In this document: positions 18,531 to 27,373 of the stretch, in pieces
Layout of the letters: every line of letters begins with the position of its first letter
Position numbering within the stretch: position 1 is the first letter of the stretch
Source of the DNA: Blautia schinkii DSM 10518
Lineage (GTDB): Bacteria; Bacillota; Clostridia; Lachnospirales; Lachnospiraceae
Assembly: GCA_000702025.1 (NCBI GenBank)
Contig: JNKJ01000011.1
Span: 1-64,000 of the forward strand
Direction: 5' to 3'
Length of the DNA: 64,000 bases
Translations under genes and position numbers: made by a program
The notes under the pieces: generated by a model
Told to the model about the DNA's origin: nothing
Seen by the model: the letters and a program-made list of their open reading frames with translations, nothing else
Databases searched by the model: none

Positions 18531-18573
18531 AGTATACCATCCATTCTTATTTTTCGTAATAGGTAATTATTAC
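18531..18573 (-). promoter_or_regulatory. MATE promoter with dyad operator
   Basis: On the minus strand a -10 TATACT lies at 18536-18531. An 18-base dyad GTAATA-N6-TATTAC at 18556-18573 overlaps the -35 position (TTACGA, weak). Such AT-rich dyads are typical targets of MarR-type repressors; none is encoded next to the gene. Confidence 0.5.
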
Positions 18574-18612
18574 TAAAGATTTGCCCGCATATATATGTGT
18601 ATAATTGCTAAT

Positions 18613-18880
18613 TCAGGCTTTAATTTCTTCCCCAAACAAAACGTCATCATCAAGTTTCTCAAATCCGGAAGCAAACTCGCCGCCCTTAATACCAATCATG
18701 TTTTTCACCCCGCCCTGTACCACAATTCCTAAATCCTGAATGAATGGGATCACATCATTTTCCTGATAATAGGGGTGGATTTCATTCTGAACCAGTGCGG
18801 GAACCGTGTCTACCTGTGGCAAAACTCCGTTAATTGCAATTCCGGGAGCAGTCCTATGATAATTCCATAGGCAGAGACGA
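18613..18880 (-). pseudogene. Aldo/keto reductase remnant
   Basis: The frame contains VPALVQNEIHPYYQEN and VIPFIQDLGIVVQG, the segment after the active site in aldo/keto reductases. The following WYPLGG-type continuation is missing and an unrelated short tail follows. The N-terminal barrel with the catalytic residues is absent. It is a decayed copy, perhaps of an aldo/keto reductase-flavodoxin operon that once stood here. Confidence 0.65.
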
Positions 18881-19078
18881 CCTTTGTATTTCTATTGCCC
18901 GCAAAGTCGGGACGGGTAGCTCCTCTCTATCGCCGCAAAAGCACTGAAGCTTTTCATTACTTATAATTTATCATGCCCCTGCCGCACTGTCAACTGCTTT
19001 CCTGCTTTTTTCAGCTTTTTCAGGATTAAGTAATCTTCAACAATCTTTCTCAGATTTTTATCAAAAATTCCATCTTAC
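18881..19078. other. Degenerate intergenic stretch
   Basis: No gene is supported. The sequence lies between pseudogene remnants and appears to be decayed coding DNA without recognisable domains. Confidence 0.5.
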
Positions 19079-19234
19079 TTACCCGACGCGGTATCCTTCT
19101 TCAATATACTTATATATCAAATCCCACATCTCCATATAAGTATCCACGGCTATTTTTTCAAAGCCTGCCACCGGATGAAACGATATATTTTTCAAACTAT
19201 GGGAAATCCAAAACCAGACATTTACTCCTTTCAT
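19079..19234 (-). CDS. Small hypothetical protein
   Basis: A 51-residue frame from ATG 19234, with AGGGAGAG at a good distance. It begins MKGVNVWFWISHSLKNISFH and contains an aromatic-rich helix (EMWDLIYKYIEEGY). No family is recognised. It sits between two pseudogenes, so it may itself be a fragment. Confidence 0.35.
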   Translation of the reverse strand: MKGVNVWFWISHSLKNISFHPVAGFEKIAVDTYMEMWDLIYKYIEEGYRVG

Positions 19235-19293
19235 TTTATACTCTCCCTCTTTCATATCCAAGAGGCCGCTATTGCCGCGCCCCTTGTGTAAAA

Positions 19294-19584
19294 TCAATTC
19301 ATCCCTATTTGACTTATCCACTCAGCAACTGCTTCATCTGGATTTCCCGCATCAGAGTCCCCGATATGAAGTCCGTCATCCAGCACATCTGCCTCCGGTT
19401 CCATGCTTTTTATCGTATCAATGCTGCCCGAAAATCCGCTTCCGCCGCTGGTGCAAAACGGTGCTACGGTCTTTCCGGACAAATCATAATCATCCAGAAA
19501 ACTATAGATGATCATCGGCATGTCACCCCACCAGTTCGGATAGTAAAATGTAGCCCGTCCTCTCCAGCCCTTGAAAACACTGGG
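19294..19584 (-). pseudogene. Flavodoxin, C-terminal fragment
   Basis: The frame contains YYPNWWGDMPM, then LSGKTVAPFCTSGGSGFSGS and a normal flavodoxin end. These are the second FMN loop and the C-terminus. The N-terminal phosphate-binding loop is missing: homology stops near 19550 and a stop lies near 19585. The break falls next to the recombinase trio, consistent with disruption by the element. Confidence 0.75.
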
Positions 19585-19723
19585 CTTAACGGCTTACACA
19601 AGTGTGTTTTCTGTTCTTTTTTAGTAGCATATTGCTCCGACCTTTCCCATTTATTGTACTCTGGTTTACCCGTTTATACAAATACCTATGTTTAATGCTT
19701 TTCCATACGTTTTGTGAATGATA

Positions 19724-19754
19724 AGAGACAGCGGTTGGTTGATCCGCTGTCTCT
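19724..19754 (-). terminator. Hairpin after the recombinase operon
   Basis: AGAGACAGCGG (19724-19734) pairs perfectly with CCGCTGTCTCT (19744-19754). It lies just after the TnpC-like gene. The T run is weak, so it may also be an end structure of the element. Confidence 0.55.
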
Positions 19755-19778
19755 ATGTATTTTCCTATATTTTATTTT

Positions 19779-20162
19779 TTACAGGTTTCGAAATTCACTC
19801 CGGCTTCTCTTGCTGATAATCTTCTGCAATCTCTGATTTTCAGCATGGAGTGCCTGATTTTCCTGCCGGAGTCGGAAAATTTCTTCTTGAAGGAGATCGA
19901 TCCGTCCTTCCATTGCTTTGTCTAAAATGCCTCTGCGGGGATTGATGGTTCCGGCCTGCTGTTCCATAGCCCGGTCAATCTCAGCCCTCACGATGGGATT
20001 CTTATAGAAGAATCCTCTCGAAGCGCCTGTCATTTTTACGAGCTGCGGAACCGATACCCTCTCTCCCTGATCCAACAGTTTGCGGATTGCCAGTTTCGCC
20101 GCAGCAATCTTTTCATCGCTTCGTTCCCGGTTCATTTCAATCATCCTGTCGTATTTGTTCAT
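19779..20162 (-). CDS. TnpC-like accessory protein (DUF6262 type)
   Basis: A 127-residue protein. The N-terminal half (AIRKLLDQGERVSVPQLVKM, TGASRGFFYKNP) is a TetR-like helix-turn-helix. The C-terminal third is a coiled coil (LQEEIFRLRQENQALHAENQ). This matches TnpC of Tn554-type transposons, which helps the recombinases and affects orientation in Tn554. It overlaps the end of the third recombinase. ATG 20162 is preferred over 20180 because of GGGGTGAAGA upstream. Confidence 0.75.
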   Translation of the reverse strand: MNKYDRMIEMNRERSDEKIAAAKLAIRKLLDQGERVSVPQLVKMTGASRGFFYKNPIVRAEIDRAMEQQAGTINPRRGILDKAMEGRIDLLQEEIFRLRQENQALHAENQRLQKIISKRSRSEFRNL

Positions 20163-21645
20163 ATTCTTCACCCCATCCATCTAAATTTGCGAGCAGGATT
20201 CTGGTCTGTTGTTCCCGTGCTTTTCGGGTTTCTTCAGCCAGAAGTTGATTACTCATTTTTCTGTAATGCTTTACTGCGCTTATGTTTTTATGCCCCAGAA
20301 GTTTTGCTATCGTCCAGTCATCCAGATGCATTTCTGTCAACTTAACTCCGTAAGACCGCCGGAACATATGGGAACTGAATTTAAACAGTTTCCCATCATC
20401 ATCCCGCAGATCTTCACTTTTTATCAACCGCAGCACCTTGTGCTTTATGGTTGTATATTGAAGCGGGCGGCTGGGAGCTTTGGCATCCACGAAGATATAC
20501 TTGGTTTTACCATACTGATCGTAAGTACAATCGATGGCTTTCTGGATCAGAGCCGCTAATTCTACACTGATTGGCTTTTCAAAGGTTCGTGTTTTCACCT
20601 GATCAATCCGGATAATATCCAGCCCATTTCTCTTTGACAGGCAGTCTGTATGCAGTGTCAGCGTATCAGAGATTCTTGTACCAAGCATTTGGTGGATTAC
20701 CATACATCGTGCCAACTGGATATCCAGTTTTGTGATATGAGCGTTCAGCCGCTTCAGTTCCTCATCGGAATAAGCTCGGAATACTGGCTGCACTTCCGGC
20801 GGGATATCTGTGTTGATGAATAAGGATTCCAGATGACTGTATCCATATAGTTTTCCGATACTTTCCAATACTGCCCTCAGTTTCAGAATGTCATCGCTGT
20901 TTCCTCTGCCGGATGAACCATTGGTGTTGATATAGACAAGATATTCTTCCAGCAGATCCCGGTCAACATCGGCGCAGGAATTGATCTTTACGCCTTTCTC
21001 CATCAGGTATCCGGAAAACTTCCGGATGGAAGTCAGCTCCCGTTTCACGGTTCCGATTTTTTCATATTTTATATGCAGGAAAATTGCCTGTTTCACTTCC
21101 TCCCTTAGACCTTCCTGCAAGATTCCGGTAAAATCCAGAGTTTCCGTTTTATAAATCGGATTTTCTTTAATAGGGATATCCAGTTTTTTCAGAGCCCATA
21201 TATCCTTTTCCCGCTCCGGTCGCATATCCTTCGGCTGAATGAAACGCAGGAAGCGTTTCAGGTGCTGAAGCACAGGAGCATCCGTCCGGCATATCGTTCC
21301 ATACAAAGTTTCCTTCTCTTTATAAAATGGGATACCATTCTGCAGCATCCATATCTTTAACAGTTCGATCCATTTGGATGGCTGCCAGCCGAGGAAGCTG
21401 TCAGGTATGTTTTTTCGCAATTGAAGGGCTTGGCACACCTGTTTGTAATATGTCTTATCATGGTAGATGGTGTTCAGCGACACCTGGCCGCCCCTGTACA
21501 GGAAGTAGCGTCTGTATTCTTCCCGCATGGTTTCTTTTGGAAGAAGGGAAAGGTCAATAAAATTACTTTTTCCAATGGCTCTTTGCGGCAGATTTCCGGA
21601 AGTTTCATAGCATGCCAGCTCCCAATAGTACAATCTATTTTCCAT
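20137..21645 (-). CDS. Tyrosine recombinase, third of trio
   Basis: A 502-residue phage-integrase-family protein. The catalytic set is visible in the C-terminal 200 residues: R in LGTRISDTL, HxxR in HMFRRSYG, and LGHKNISAVKHY with the nucleophilic tyrosine. The long N-terminal part has a SAM-like core-binding domain (about 180-270). It overlaps the end of the second recombinase by 11 bases, so translation is coupled. It is transcribed with the two other recombinases. Confidence 0.85.
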   Translation of the reverse strand: MENRLYYWELACYETSGNLPQRAIGKSNFIDLSLLPKETMREEYRRYFLYRGGQVSLNTIYHDKTYYKQVCQALQLRKNIPDSFLGWQPSKWIELLKIWMLQNGIPFYKEKETLYGTICRTDAPVLQHLKRFLRFIQPKDMRPEREKDIWALKKLDIPIKENPIYKTETLDFTGILQEGLREEVKQAIFLHIKYEKIGTVKRELTSIRKFSGYLMEKGVKINSCADVDRDLLEEYLVYINTNGSSGRGNSDDILKLRAVLESIGKLYGYSHLESLFINTDIPPEVQPVFRAYSDEELKRLNAHITKLDIQLARCMVIHQMLGTRISDTLTLHTDCLSKRNGLDIIRIDQVKTRTFEKPISVELAALIQKAIDCTYDQYGKTKYIFVDAKAPSRPLQYTTIKHKVLRLIKSEDLRDDDGKLFKFSSHMFRRSYGVKLTEMHLDDWTIAKLLGHKNISAVKHYRKMSNQLLAEETRKAREQQTRILLANLDGWGEEYEQIRQDD

Positions 21646-23392
21646 CTCTGCCTCCTTTCTTTCTCAAACCGGCCGCCAGATTATGTTCCGGCTTTTGGAA
21701 AAATCCCATATTCTCTTTTGCAATCTTTTTGGGCATGTAGTCTATATACTGTTCTGTCATTTCCAGATAATCATGTCCCAGGTAATCCCGTACTCCCTGT
21801 ATGGATACGCCATTGTCATAAAGCATCGTCGCCACTGTATGGCGGTAATCATGGGACTGGAACAGGTAATCCCCGCTGTCAATCTCATGGTCTTCGCAGA
21901 ACTTTTTCATCTGATGACGGAAAGTCATGCTCCGGTAAGGGCCGCCGTTTTTGTTCGTAAACAGGTAGTCATCCGGCCCGATCTGGTGGGTTTTGATATA
22001 AACTTCCATGATCCTATACAGGCCCTCTGCTATGGGAATCCGCTTATAATTCTTCATCTTTACCTGATACACCTGAATCCAGGTATCATGGTTCTGGCGA
22101 TAATAGGCATTTCCCTTCAGGGTACATACCTCGCTGATCCGCAGGCCCAGACACCAGAGATGGAGGTACATGCAGCGAAGATGATCCGGGAGCAGATGCA
22201 GCTTACCCAACACTTCTTCGCAGACCTCCGGTGAAACGCTCCGGTCATGATGTTTGACGATTATCTTTTTTTGATAAAGCTCTGGCTGGAACGGCATCGT
22301 TTCCCGATAATTTCGGGCGATGAGAAACCGGAAGAAATGATTCAGCCCGGATATATATGCATTAAAGGATTTTGCGGAAATCCCGCTTTCCTGCAATTCA
22401 CCGAGGTAATCTTCAATCTGTTTTGTCGTACAGCTTGCGGCATCCTGACCTTGTTCCGATAAACGTACCAGGAAACGCTCCAACAGGCAGTATCTTGTCG
22501 TTATCGTGCTGATGGCCTGACCGGTAACGCCGATCTGGTATTTCATATATTCCTTGGCGTACCTGCGGTTTTCCTTGTGACTGATCTCTGTGAAGGACAC
22601 ACTGGTCACTGAACTGCTCCGATTCAGCCGATGCTCCGCAATTCTCAATCCATCCAGGTACCAGATATTCGCCTGCCAGTTAATCTGTGCATTATGCAGG
22701 AAGACTGTTTTCCGGCATAAATTCAAGATCGCAAGCATCTGGTGTTTATAAGTTTCGCTGGGAGTGTGTTCGGTCAGATAAGCGTTGAACATCTGCTCCT
22801 GTGCCAAGTCCATATCCTCAATATCCTGAATCGCCTGCTCGGTACAGAAATCGTACAGATACTGTAGTCCAGTCAATCGTTGTCTCCGTTGGATTGAATT
22901 TTTCGTAATGGCAAGGATTTCATTCAGTGTCGTAAAAACCTGTTCTTTTACATGCCATGCACAGGATTTTGTGAAATCCCAGACCATATTGGGGCGATTC
23001 CTGACGGAATCCAGTTCCAGCGCCAGTTTCTGATCCGGATGATAGGGAAGGAACAGAATTGTTTCTTCCAGCCGCCACCGGCATTGATTCTTTCCTGCCA
23101 GGGTTTTCATCCGTCTGCGGATATCCGCCTGTTTTGTCCTGTCATACGCAAGGAGATAACGGTCAGCCGATTGGATCTGGCAGGCGGAGAACAGATAGTT
23201 CTGGTATGCTTTCCGCAGTGGATAGTCCATCTCCAGAATATCCTGAATCCCCATTTCTGCCAAGAACTTCTTCAGCCTGCTTTTGGCGGTCTTGGCTACA
23301 TCTTCGCAGGAATCAATGGTTTCAATGATCTGCTCCGGCAACGCTTTGGGTTTTTCTTCCTGTCGCCATTCCCGTATTGCGTAGGCAGGCAT
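21635..23392 (-). CDS. tnpB: Tyrosine recombinase, TnpB-like
   Basis: A 585-residue integrase-family protein close in size to TnpB of Tn554. Catalytic residues lie in LGLRISEVC, HDYRHTVATML, and LGHDYLEMTEQYIDY. The N-terminal 250 residues are a family-specific extension. The start ATG 23392 has GGGGGAGGTGAT upstream. It probably works with the other two in a fixed complex for site-specific integration and excision. Confidence 0.85.
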   Translation of the reverse strand: MPAYAIREWRQEEKPKALPEQIIETIDSCEDVAKTAKSRLKKFLAEMGIQDILEMDYPLRKAYQNYLFSACQIQSADRYLLAYDRTKQADIRRRMKTLAGKNQCRWRLEETILFLPYHPDQKLALELDSVRNRPNMVWDFTKSCAWHVKEQVFTTLNEILAITKNSIQRRQRLTGLQYLYDFCTEQAIQDIEDMDLAQEQMFNAYLTEHTPSETYKHQMLAILNLCRKTVFLHNAQINWQANIWYLDGLRIAEHRLNRSSSVTSVSFTEISHKENRRYAKEYMKYQIGVTGQAISTITTRYCLLERFLVRLSEQGQDAASCTTKQIEDYLGELQESGISAKSFNAYISGLNHFFRFLIARNYRETMPFQPELYQKKIIVKHHDRSVSPEVCEEVLGKLHLLPDHLRCMYLHLWCLGLRISEVCTLKGNAYYRQNHDTWIQVYQVKMKNYKRIPIAEGLYRIMEVYIKTHQIGPDDYLFTNKNGGPYRSMTFRHQMKKFCEDHEIDSGDYLFQSHDYRHTVATMLYDNGVSIQGVRDYLGHDYLEMTEQYIDYMPKKIAKENMGFFQKPEHNLAAGLRKKGGRDGK

Positions 23393-23408
23393 TTTCTATC
23401 ACCTCCCC

Positions 23409-24527
23409 CTATAAAAGTTCTTTCACACCATACAAGGCGGAATGCTTGGCGTAGAACTCCTGGCTGGCTTCGATCAGCTCGTCATCCATGATGTTCAGAT
23501 AGCGTATGGTTGTATTCAGATGCTTATGCCCCAGGGCCTGCTGAATCAGTTCCAGCCGCCATCCGTCTTTCCGGCGTATATTGGCAAAGTACCGCCGAAG
23601 CATATGCGGAGTCAGATCAATCCCTGTCTTTTTCTCCATCCGTTTCAGCATGTCATAGACGCTGTCCACTTTTAAAGGCTGTCCGGCGGTCTTTCCCGCG
23701 ATATTGATGAACAGATAATTCTGATGCTGCAATAGTTTTCTGTACTCAGCCAGATAGTACATCAGGAAATCGAAGGAGTCATCGCTGATCCTGGCTTTTC
23801 GGTATTCTGCGTTTTTAGATCTGGCATCATTTTCGTTATCTTCACGGAAATAGACGCCAATCATGCGATTCCGGTAATCAATGTCGTGGACATAGTCTAC
23901 ACCAAGAATTTCCCCGATTCGGAATCCGGTTTCCGCAAGCAGCAGGATGAGGAGTTGATCCCGACAGTTGGTACACGCCTGAAGGACTGTGATAATTTCA
24001 TCGTGTTCCGCAGGCCGCACGTTCCGTTCTTCTTCCTGCAGGTAACCTTTGAACGCCTGAAAACGGAGCCTCTTTTTTACGCCTACCGCATTGACTGCGA
24101 AATGGTAATTATAGGACAGTACCTTCAGGCTCCCAAGCTGTTCATACATTCCCTCGATATAAAGAAAGAACCTGAACACATCTTCCAGATATGCGTTGCA
24201 GGTTCCGTTGTGTATTACTTTTAAATTGTTCTTTTCTGTATGGTTCCCGGCTTTCAGCCAGTACAGGAAATCTACAAAGTGTTCATTCTGCCTTTCCAGA
24301 TCCAGCTCATAAACCTGTGGGATTTCCATATGGATTTCATTCAGGTACTCCAGATAGTAGCATATAGAAAAGGCCGACCGTTTCACCGTATTAGGCGAAC
24401 GATTGGCCTTAATTTTATATTTCAGATATTTGGATGGCAGCGGAACAATGTCATACGTCTGGCAGTCCTGGATGTAATAATATTTTGTACGCCCTTCTGT
24501 AAGGGTTTCTACCTTGTACCGTCTCAA
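23409..24527 (-). CDS. tnpA: Tyrosine recombinase, TnpA-like
   Basis: A 372-residue integrase-family protein, similar in size to TnpA of Tn554. The catalytic set is complete: ETGFRIGEILG, HMLRRYFAN, and LGHKHLNTTIRYLN. A SAM-like domain lies near residues 40-150. The start is taken as TTG 24527, because AAAGGAGG stands 8 bases before; the frame opens at 24554. A TATACT -10 lies just upstream. It is the first gene of the four-gene recombination operon. Confidence 0.85.
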   Translation of the reverse strand: MRRYKVETLTEGRTKYYYIQDCQTYDIVPLPSKYLKYKIKANRSPNTVKRSAFSICYYLEYLNEIHMEIPQVYELDLERQNEHFVDFLYWLKAGNHTEKNNLKVIHNGTCNAYLEDVFRFFLYIEGMYEQLGSLKVLSYNYHFAVNAVGVKKRLRFQAFKGYLQEEERNVRPAEHDEIITVLQACTNCRDQLLILLLAETGFRIGEILGVDYVHDIDYRNRMIGVYFREDNENDARSKNAEYRKARISDDSFDFLMYYLAEYRKLLQHQNYLFINIAGKTAGQPLKVDSVYDMLKRMEKKTGIDLTPHMLRRYFANIRRKDGWRLELIQQALGHKHLNTTIRYLNIMDDELIEASQEFYAKHSALYGVKELL

Positions 24528-24594
24528 ACCGTTCGCCTCCTTTCCTCTACGCAATACACAGTATACCGTGTTGTTTCACAAATAGCTACCACAA

Positions 24595-24622
24595 AATCCA
24601 ACCAAAAACGGGATTTTTTCTC
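24595..24622 (-). terminator. Terminator before the recombinase operon
   Basis: AAAATCC and GGATTTT arms flank a short loop between the 53-residue gene and tnpA, with T-rich sequence on both sides. It likely separates the toxin operon from the recombinases. Confidence 0.45.
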
Positions 24623-24651
24623 CGAAAACCGAAGCACTACCAACAGGCTGT

Positions 24652-24813
24652 TTACCTGCTGGCAGCGCCATCTGGATCTTCCTCTTTTTCTGTTGGATTC
24701 AGCATCCCGTCCAAACCAAAACTGACAGCAACCGCATGATCTATCTGCGATAGTAATTCAGGAGTGATCGGCAGATTCTGATCTGTTGGCTTCAGGTCTT
24801 CCTTTTTATTCAA
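24652..24813 (-). CDS. Small acidic protein after the MazF-type gene
   Basis: A 53-residue frame with TTG start at 24813 and a strong GGGAGGGAG site. It begins MNKKEDLKPTDQNLPI and ends in an acidic stretch (TEKEEDPDGAASR). No family is recognised. It lies about 55 bases after the MazF-type toxin in the same direction. An acidic small partner next to a toxin could be an antitoxin, but the order is the reverse of classic mazEF. Confidence 0.5.
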   Translation of the reverse strand: MNKKEDLKPTDQNLPITPELLSQIDHAVAVSFGLDGMLNPTEKEEDPDGAASR

Positions 24814-24868
24814 ATTTCTCCCTCCCGCTTTCTCTTGGAAAATAAAGAAACTGTGCTGATATTCTGTA

Positions 24869-25246
24869 TTATTTTAATCCAGAGGCACTGTTCTGTTCAA
24901 TCCCGATGCTGATTGCAAGGGCTTCATTTACCGCCTCCATTGCGGTTTCGTCCAACCGACCTATGTAATCGCCAAGCCTGCTTCGGTCAATGGTGCGTAC
25001 CTGTTCCAGCAGGACAATGGAGTTACATCGCAGGCCCTCTGTACTGATTGGCAAAAAAACATGGGTAGGCAGCCGGTGTTTTCTTTGTCTGCTGGTAATG
25101 GACGCCGCGATCACGGTAGGGCTGAAATGGTTGCCGACATCATTCTGTATGATCAGCACAGGCCGGACGCCGCCCTGTTCACTTCCTATGATTGGCCGGA
25201 GATCCGCATAATACAGATCCCCTCGTTTAATTTCTTTCAATTCCAT
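24869..25246 (-). CDS. MazF/PemK-family ribonuclease toxin
   Basis: A 125-residue protein of the PemK/MazF fold. Family motifs are RGDLYYADLRPIIGSEQGG, then RPVLIIQND with the catalytic arginine, and AASITSR with the conserved threonine/serine. Members cut mRNA at short sequences. It follows an unknown 144-residue gene by 17 bases and precedes a small acidic protein; no standard MazE (AbrB-like) antitoxin is adjacent. ATG 25246 with GGAGGTGG upstream; the longer open frame is not coding. Confidence 0.88.
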   Translation of the reverse strand: MELKEIKRGDLYYADLRPIIGSEQGGVRPVLIIQNDVGNHFSPTVIAASITSRQRKHRLPTHVFLPISTEGLRCNSIVLLEQVRTIDRSRLGDYIGRLDETAMEAVNEALAISIGIEQNSASGLK

Positions 25247-25263
25247 GCCACCTCCAAACATTT

Positions 25264-25698
25264 TCAGAGGCCCATTTCTAAGGCTGCCTGCTGTTCCTCT
25301 CTTGCAAGTGCGTCCACTTCCGCACGGGCGACCATTTCTTCTTCCATATCGATATAAGCCTGAAACAATTCTCTGGTTACCATCGGAAACTTTGCGGGCG
25401 GCATTTGACCTGTGCGGATAGCATCCAGCAGAGAAACCACCTGATCTTTCAATTCCTTTGTTTTGCATTGTGTAATACATCCGCTCTCCATTTTCAGGAG
25501 TGGGCGATCCAACATGTCCGTCAGCAGAACCTGCCCGGCACGGTCTTTCCATGTATAGAGAAACCCGGAGATGTTCTCCGGAGTCATATTAAAAACATAT
25601 TGCTGTGTACGGATTCCTTTCAGAGAGCTGACAGTTGCATATCCCACATAGAATCCGTCCATAGCACATTCTACTTGATTGATCTCATCCATTGTCAT
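25264..25698 (-). CDS. Unknown element protein upstream of the MazF-type gene
   Basis: A 144-residue soluble protein starting at ATG 25698 behind GGAGGGAGG. It has a mixed N-terminal half (VECAMDGFYVGYATVSSLKG, VFNMTPENISGFLYTWKD) and a helical, acidic C-terminal third (FQAYIDMEEEMVARAEVDAL). No family is recognised with confidence. Tight spacing to the toxin gene suggests co-translation and possibly an antitoxin or regulator role (inference). Confidence 0.6.
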   Translation of the reverse strand: MTMDEINQVECAMDGFYVGYATVSSLKGIRTQQYVFNMTPENISGFLYTWKDRAGQVLLTDMLDRPLLKMESGCITQCKTKELKDQVVSLLDAIRTGQMPPAKFPMVTRELFQAYIDMEEEMVARAEVDALAREEQQAALEMGL

Positions 25699-26229
25699 GA
25701 TCCTCCCTCCAATCTGTTTTACTATGTAAAAGGCCGGCAGCCTGGTTTTGGGCAGACTGCCGCCTTGTGATATCAATCGTTTTGTGCTTGCCAGTATTTA
25801 TCCCCGATTTCCCCTGGCACGGGAACACACCAAACGGCCATGGCTTTGACCTCATAGGAATCTCACCTCCCCGTGGATCTCACGGGGCCGCCCTCATTGG
25901 CTGCGACGGCTCACGGCAGAACAAGAAAAAGCCGCTTCAACGCTCGGCCTGTGACTGGACGGAAGTACCATTATAACCCTCTGCCTGTCATCGCCTTCGG
26001 TGCGGATGCCCCGCATCGTCTGATCCATGAACCGGGAAATCTTCCTTCTTTCTTCTGCGGTGTAAAGAAGTTTCCCTGATTCCAATCATGTGGCTTGCCA
26101 GCTCCTGCCGACAACAGAGGGGAAGTATCTGGTATGCTGCATATGCGGTTTTCAAGGTGCCGGAGGGTAGATAGAAAATCCCCCTCACTTTACATGCCGA
26201 AAAGTGAGGGGGCCTACAACCGGTAATTT
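25699..26229. other. Stretch without a secure gene
   Basis: Two weak minus-strand candidates exist: a 63-codon TTG frame at 25894-26085 (starts MESGKLLYTAEERRKISRF) without a good ribosome site, and short overlapping frames from about 25857, one behind GGGGAGGTGAG. Neither matches a known family. A GC-rich palindromic piece, CCGTGGATCTCACGG, lies near 25872-25886. The right end holds a terminator. Confidence 0.4.
26180..26212 (-). terminator. Terminator of the sigma-like gene
   Basis: CCCCCTCACTT (26180-26190) and AAGTGAGGGGG (26202-26212) pair over 11 bases. On the minus strand ATTTTC follows. It lies 18 bases after the sigma-like gene. Confidence 0.75.
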
Positions 26230-26739
26230 TTAAATTTCCATCATTTTTTTGATTTTGTCATAGAGTTTCCGGAGCCGCTTGCTGATCGCCTGCTGGGAAA
26301 CGCCATAAATCTCACCGAGTTTCTGCTCGGAAAGTTCCTGGCCATGCCGAAGCCAGAGCAGCTTCTGATCTTCCGCATCCAGCAGAGGAAGAACTTCTCT
26401 GAGCTTGTCCAGAAAGATGTTATTTAGAACTTTCTCAGCCACATCCTGATCCGAGTCGAATAAAACATCACGATCACGAAACTCCTGCGTTGGCAACATA
26501 TCAATGGAAATGTCCTGATTGTTGATTGACCGTTCCTCCAGATACTTCTGCCGCCGCTGATTCCGGTAGAACTCCTTAAAATCATCCTCTGTCACTTCCA
26601 TCAGCATCCCGTGCAGAGGAATAAAACGCTTATCCTTATAGGATGAATCACTTTCGCAGAGCGCACAGTACGCTTCATATGTAAGCTCCTGATACCCTCC
26701 GTCTTTTATAATAAATACCTTTTTGGGTGCATATTTCAC
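26230..26739 (-). CDS. Sigma-70-like regulator
   Basis: A 169-residue protein. The last 65 residues form a region 4 helix-turn-helix (LPLLDAEDQKLLWLRHGQEL, EQKLGEIYGVSQQAISKRLR). The N-terminal half (about 1-60) is element-specific and has no clear sigma region 2. Such proteins are widespread in conjugative elements of Firmicutes, where they are thought to control transfer genes. It has its own terminator and an upstream region rich in hairpins. Confidence 0.8.
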   Translation of the reverse strand: MKYAPKKVFIIKDGGYQELTYEAYCALCESDSSYKDKRFIPLHGMLMEVTEDDFKEFYRNQRRQKYLEERSINNQDISIDMLPTQEFRDRDVLFDSDQDVAEKVLNNIFLDKLREVLPLLDAEDQKLLWLRHGQELSEQKLGEIYGVSQQAISKRLRKLYDKIKKMMEI

Positions 26740-27373
26740 CTGTAGATCCTCCGTTTCGTCTGAATTTTGGGGAAAATTCAGACTGAAGGAGGCCCCCTAC
26801 AGGAAGGTTGACGCTGCTTGTCAAGCGGCAGCCATCGCCATTTTCCGACAAATAGAAAATGCGCTCGCCAAAAGACGAGCGCATGAAGGCGGCAATATGT
26901 ACTGTTTTGTGAAACTGGATGTAGAAAAAGAAAAAATAATGTCGAACTAAAAAATACCGCAATCCCTTGGAGGACTGCGGTATGTAATGAATGTGATGTT
27001 TGACTGACTCCAGGCGGACAACCGCCATATGCTATATATTTCGTTGCCATGGTTTCCCCTTACGGGGATAACTGACAAGAAATGTGTGTTTTCCCCCTCA
27101 TCAATTTTTAATGAGGGTATTATAATAGGGAAATTTTAGAAACCGAGTAGGATTCTCTTAGCTTTTGTCAAGCATCGCTAAAAAATTCGACAAGCCATAG
27201 CAAAATTTAAGTTAATTTGTAAATATGCTTATTTCTCTTATTGTATTTCAATGCGTGATTGTTTATTTTTGCTGTGTAACAAGTCTAACAAGACTTTCTA
27301 TATCTTATTTTTCTATTCTACCAAGGGTACACTATACTTGTCAACAAATTTATTTAAGCAGGAGGGTTGGCAA
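26740..27373. other. Regulatory stretch with hairpins between sigma-like and XRE genes
   Basis: No secure gene longer than 60 codons. A hairpin (TACCGCA 26955-26961, TGCGGTA 26976-26982) is followed by a T run on the minus strand, so something transcribed leftward ends here. A minus frame from ATG 27050 (starts MATKYIAYGGCPPGVSQTSH) has TAAGGGGA upstream but runs through that terminator. A plus frame of 17 codons (MYCFVKLDVEKEKIMSN) ends just before it. CCCTCAT/ATGAGGG arms (27095-27117) stand directly before TATAAT (27121-27126), a likely promoter for the XRE gene. Confidence 0.45.
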
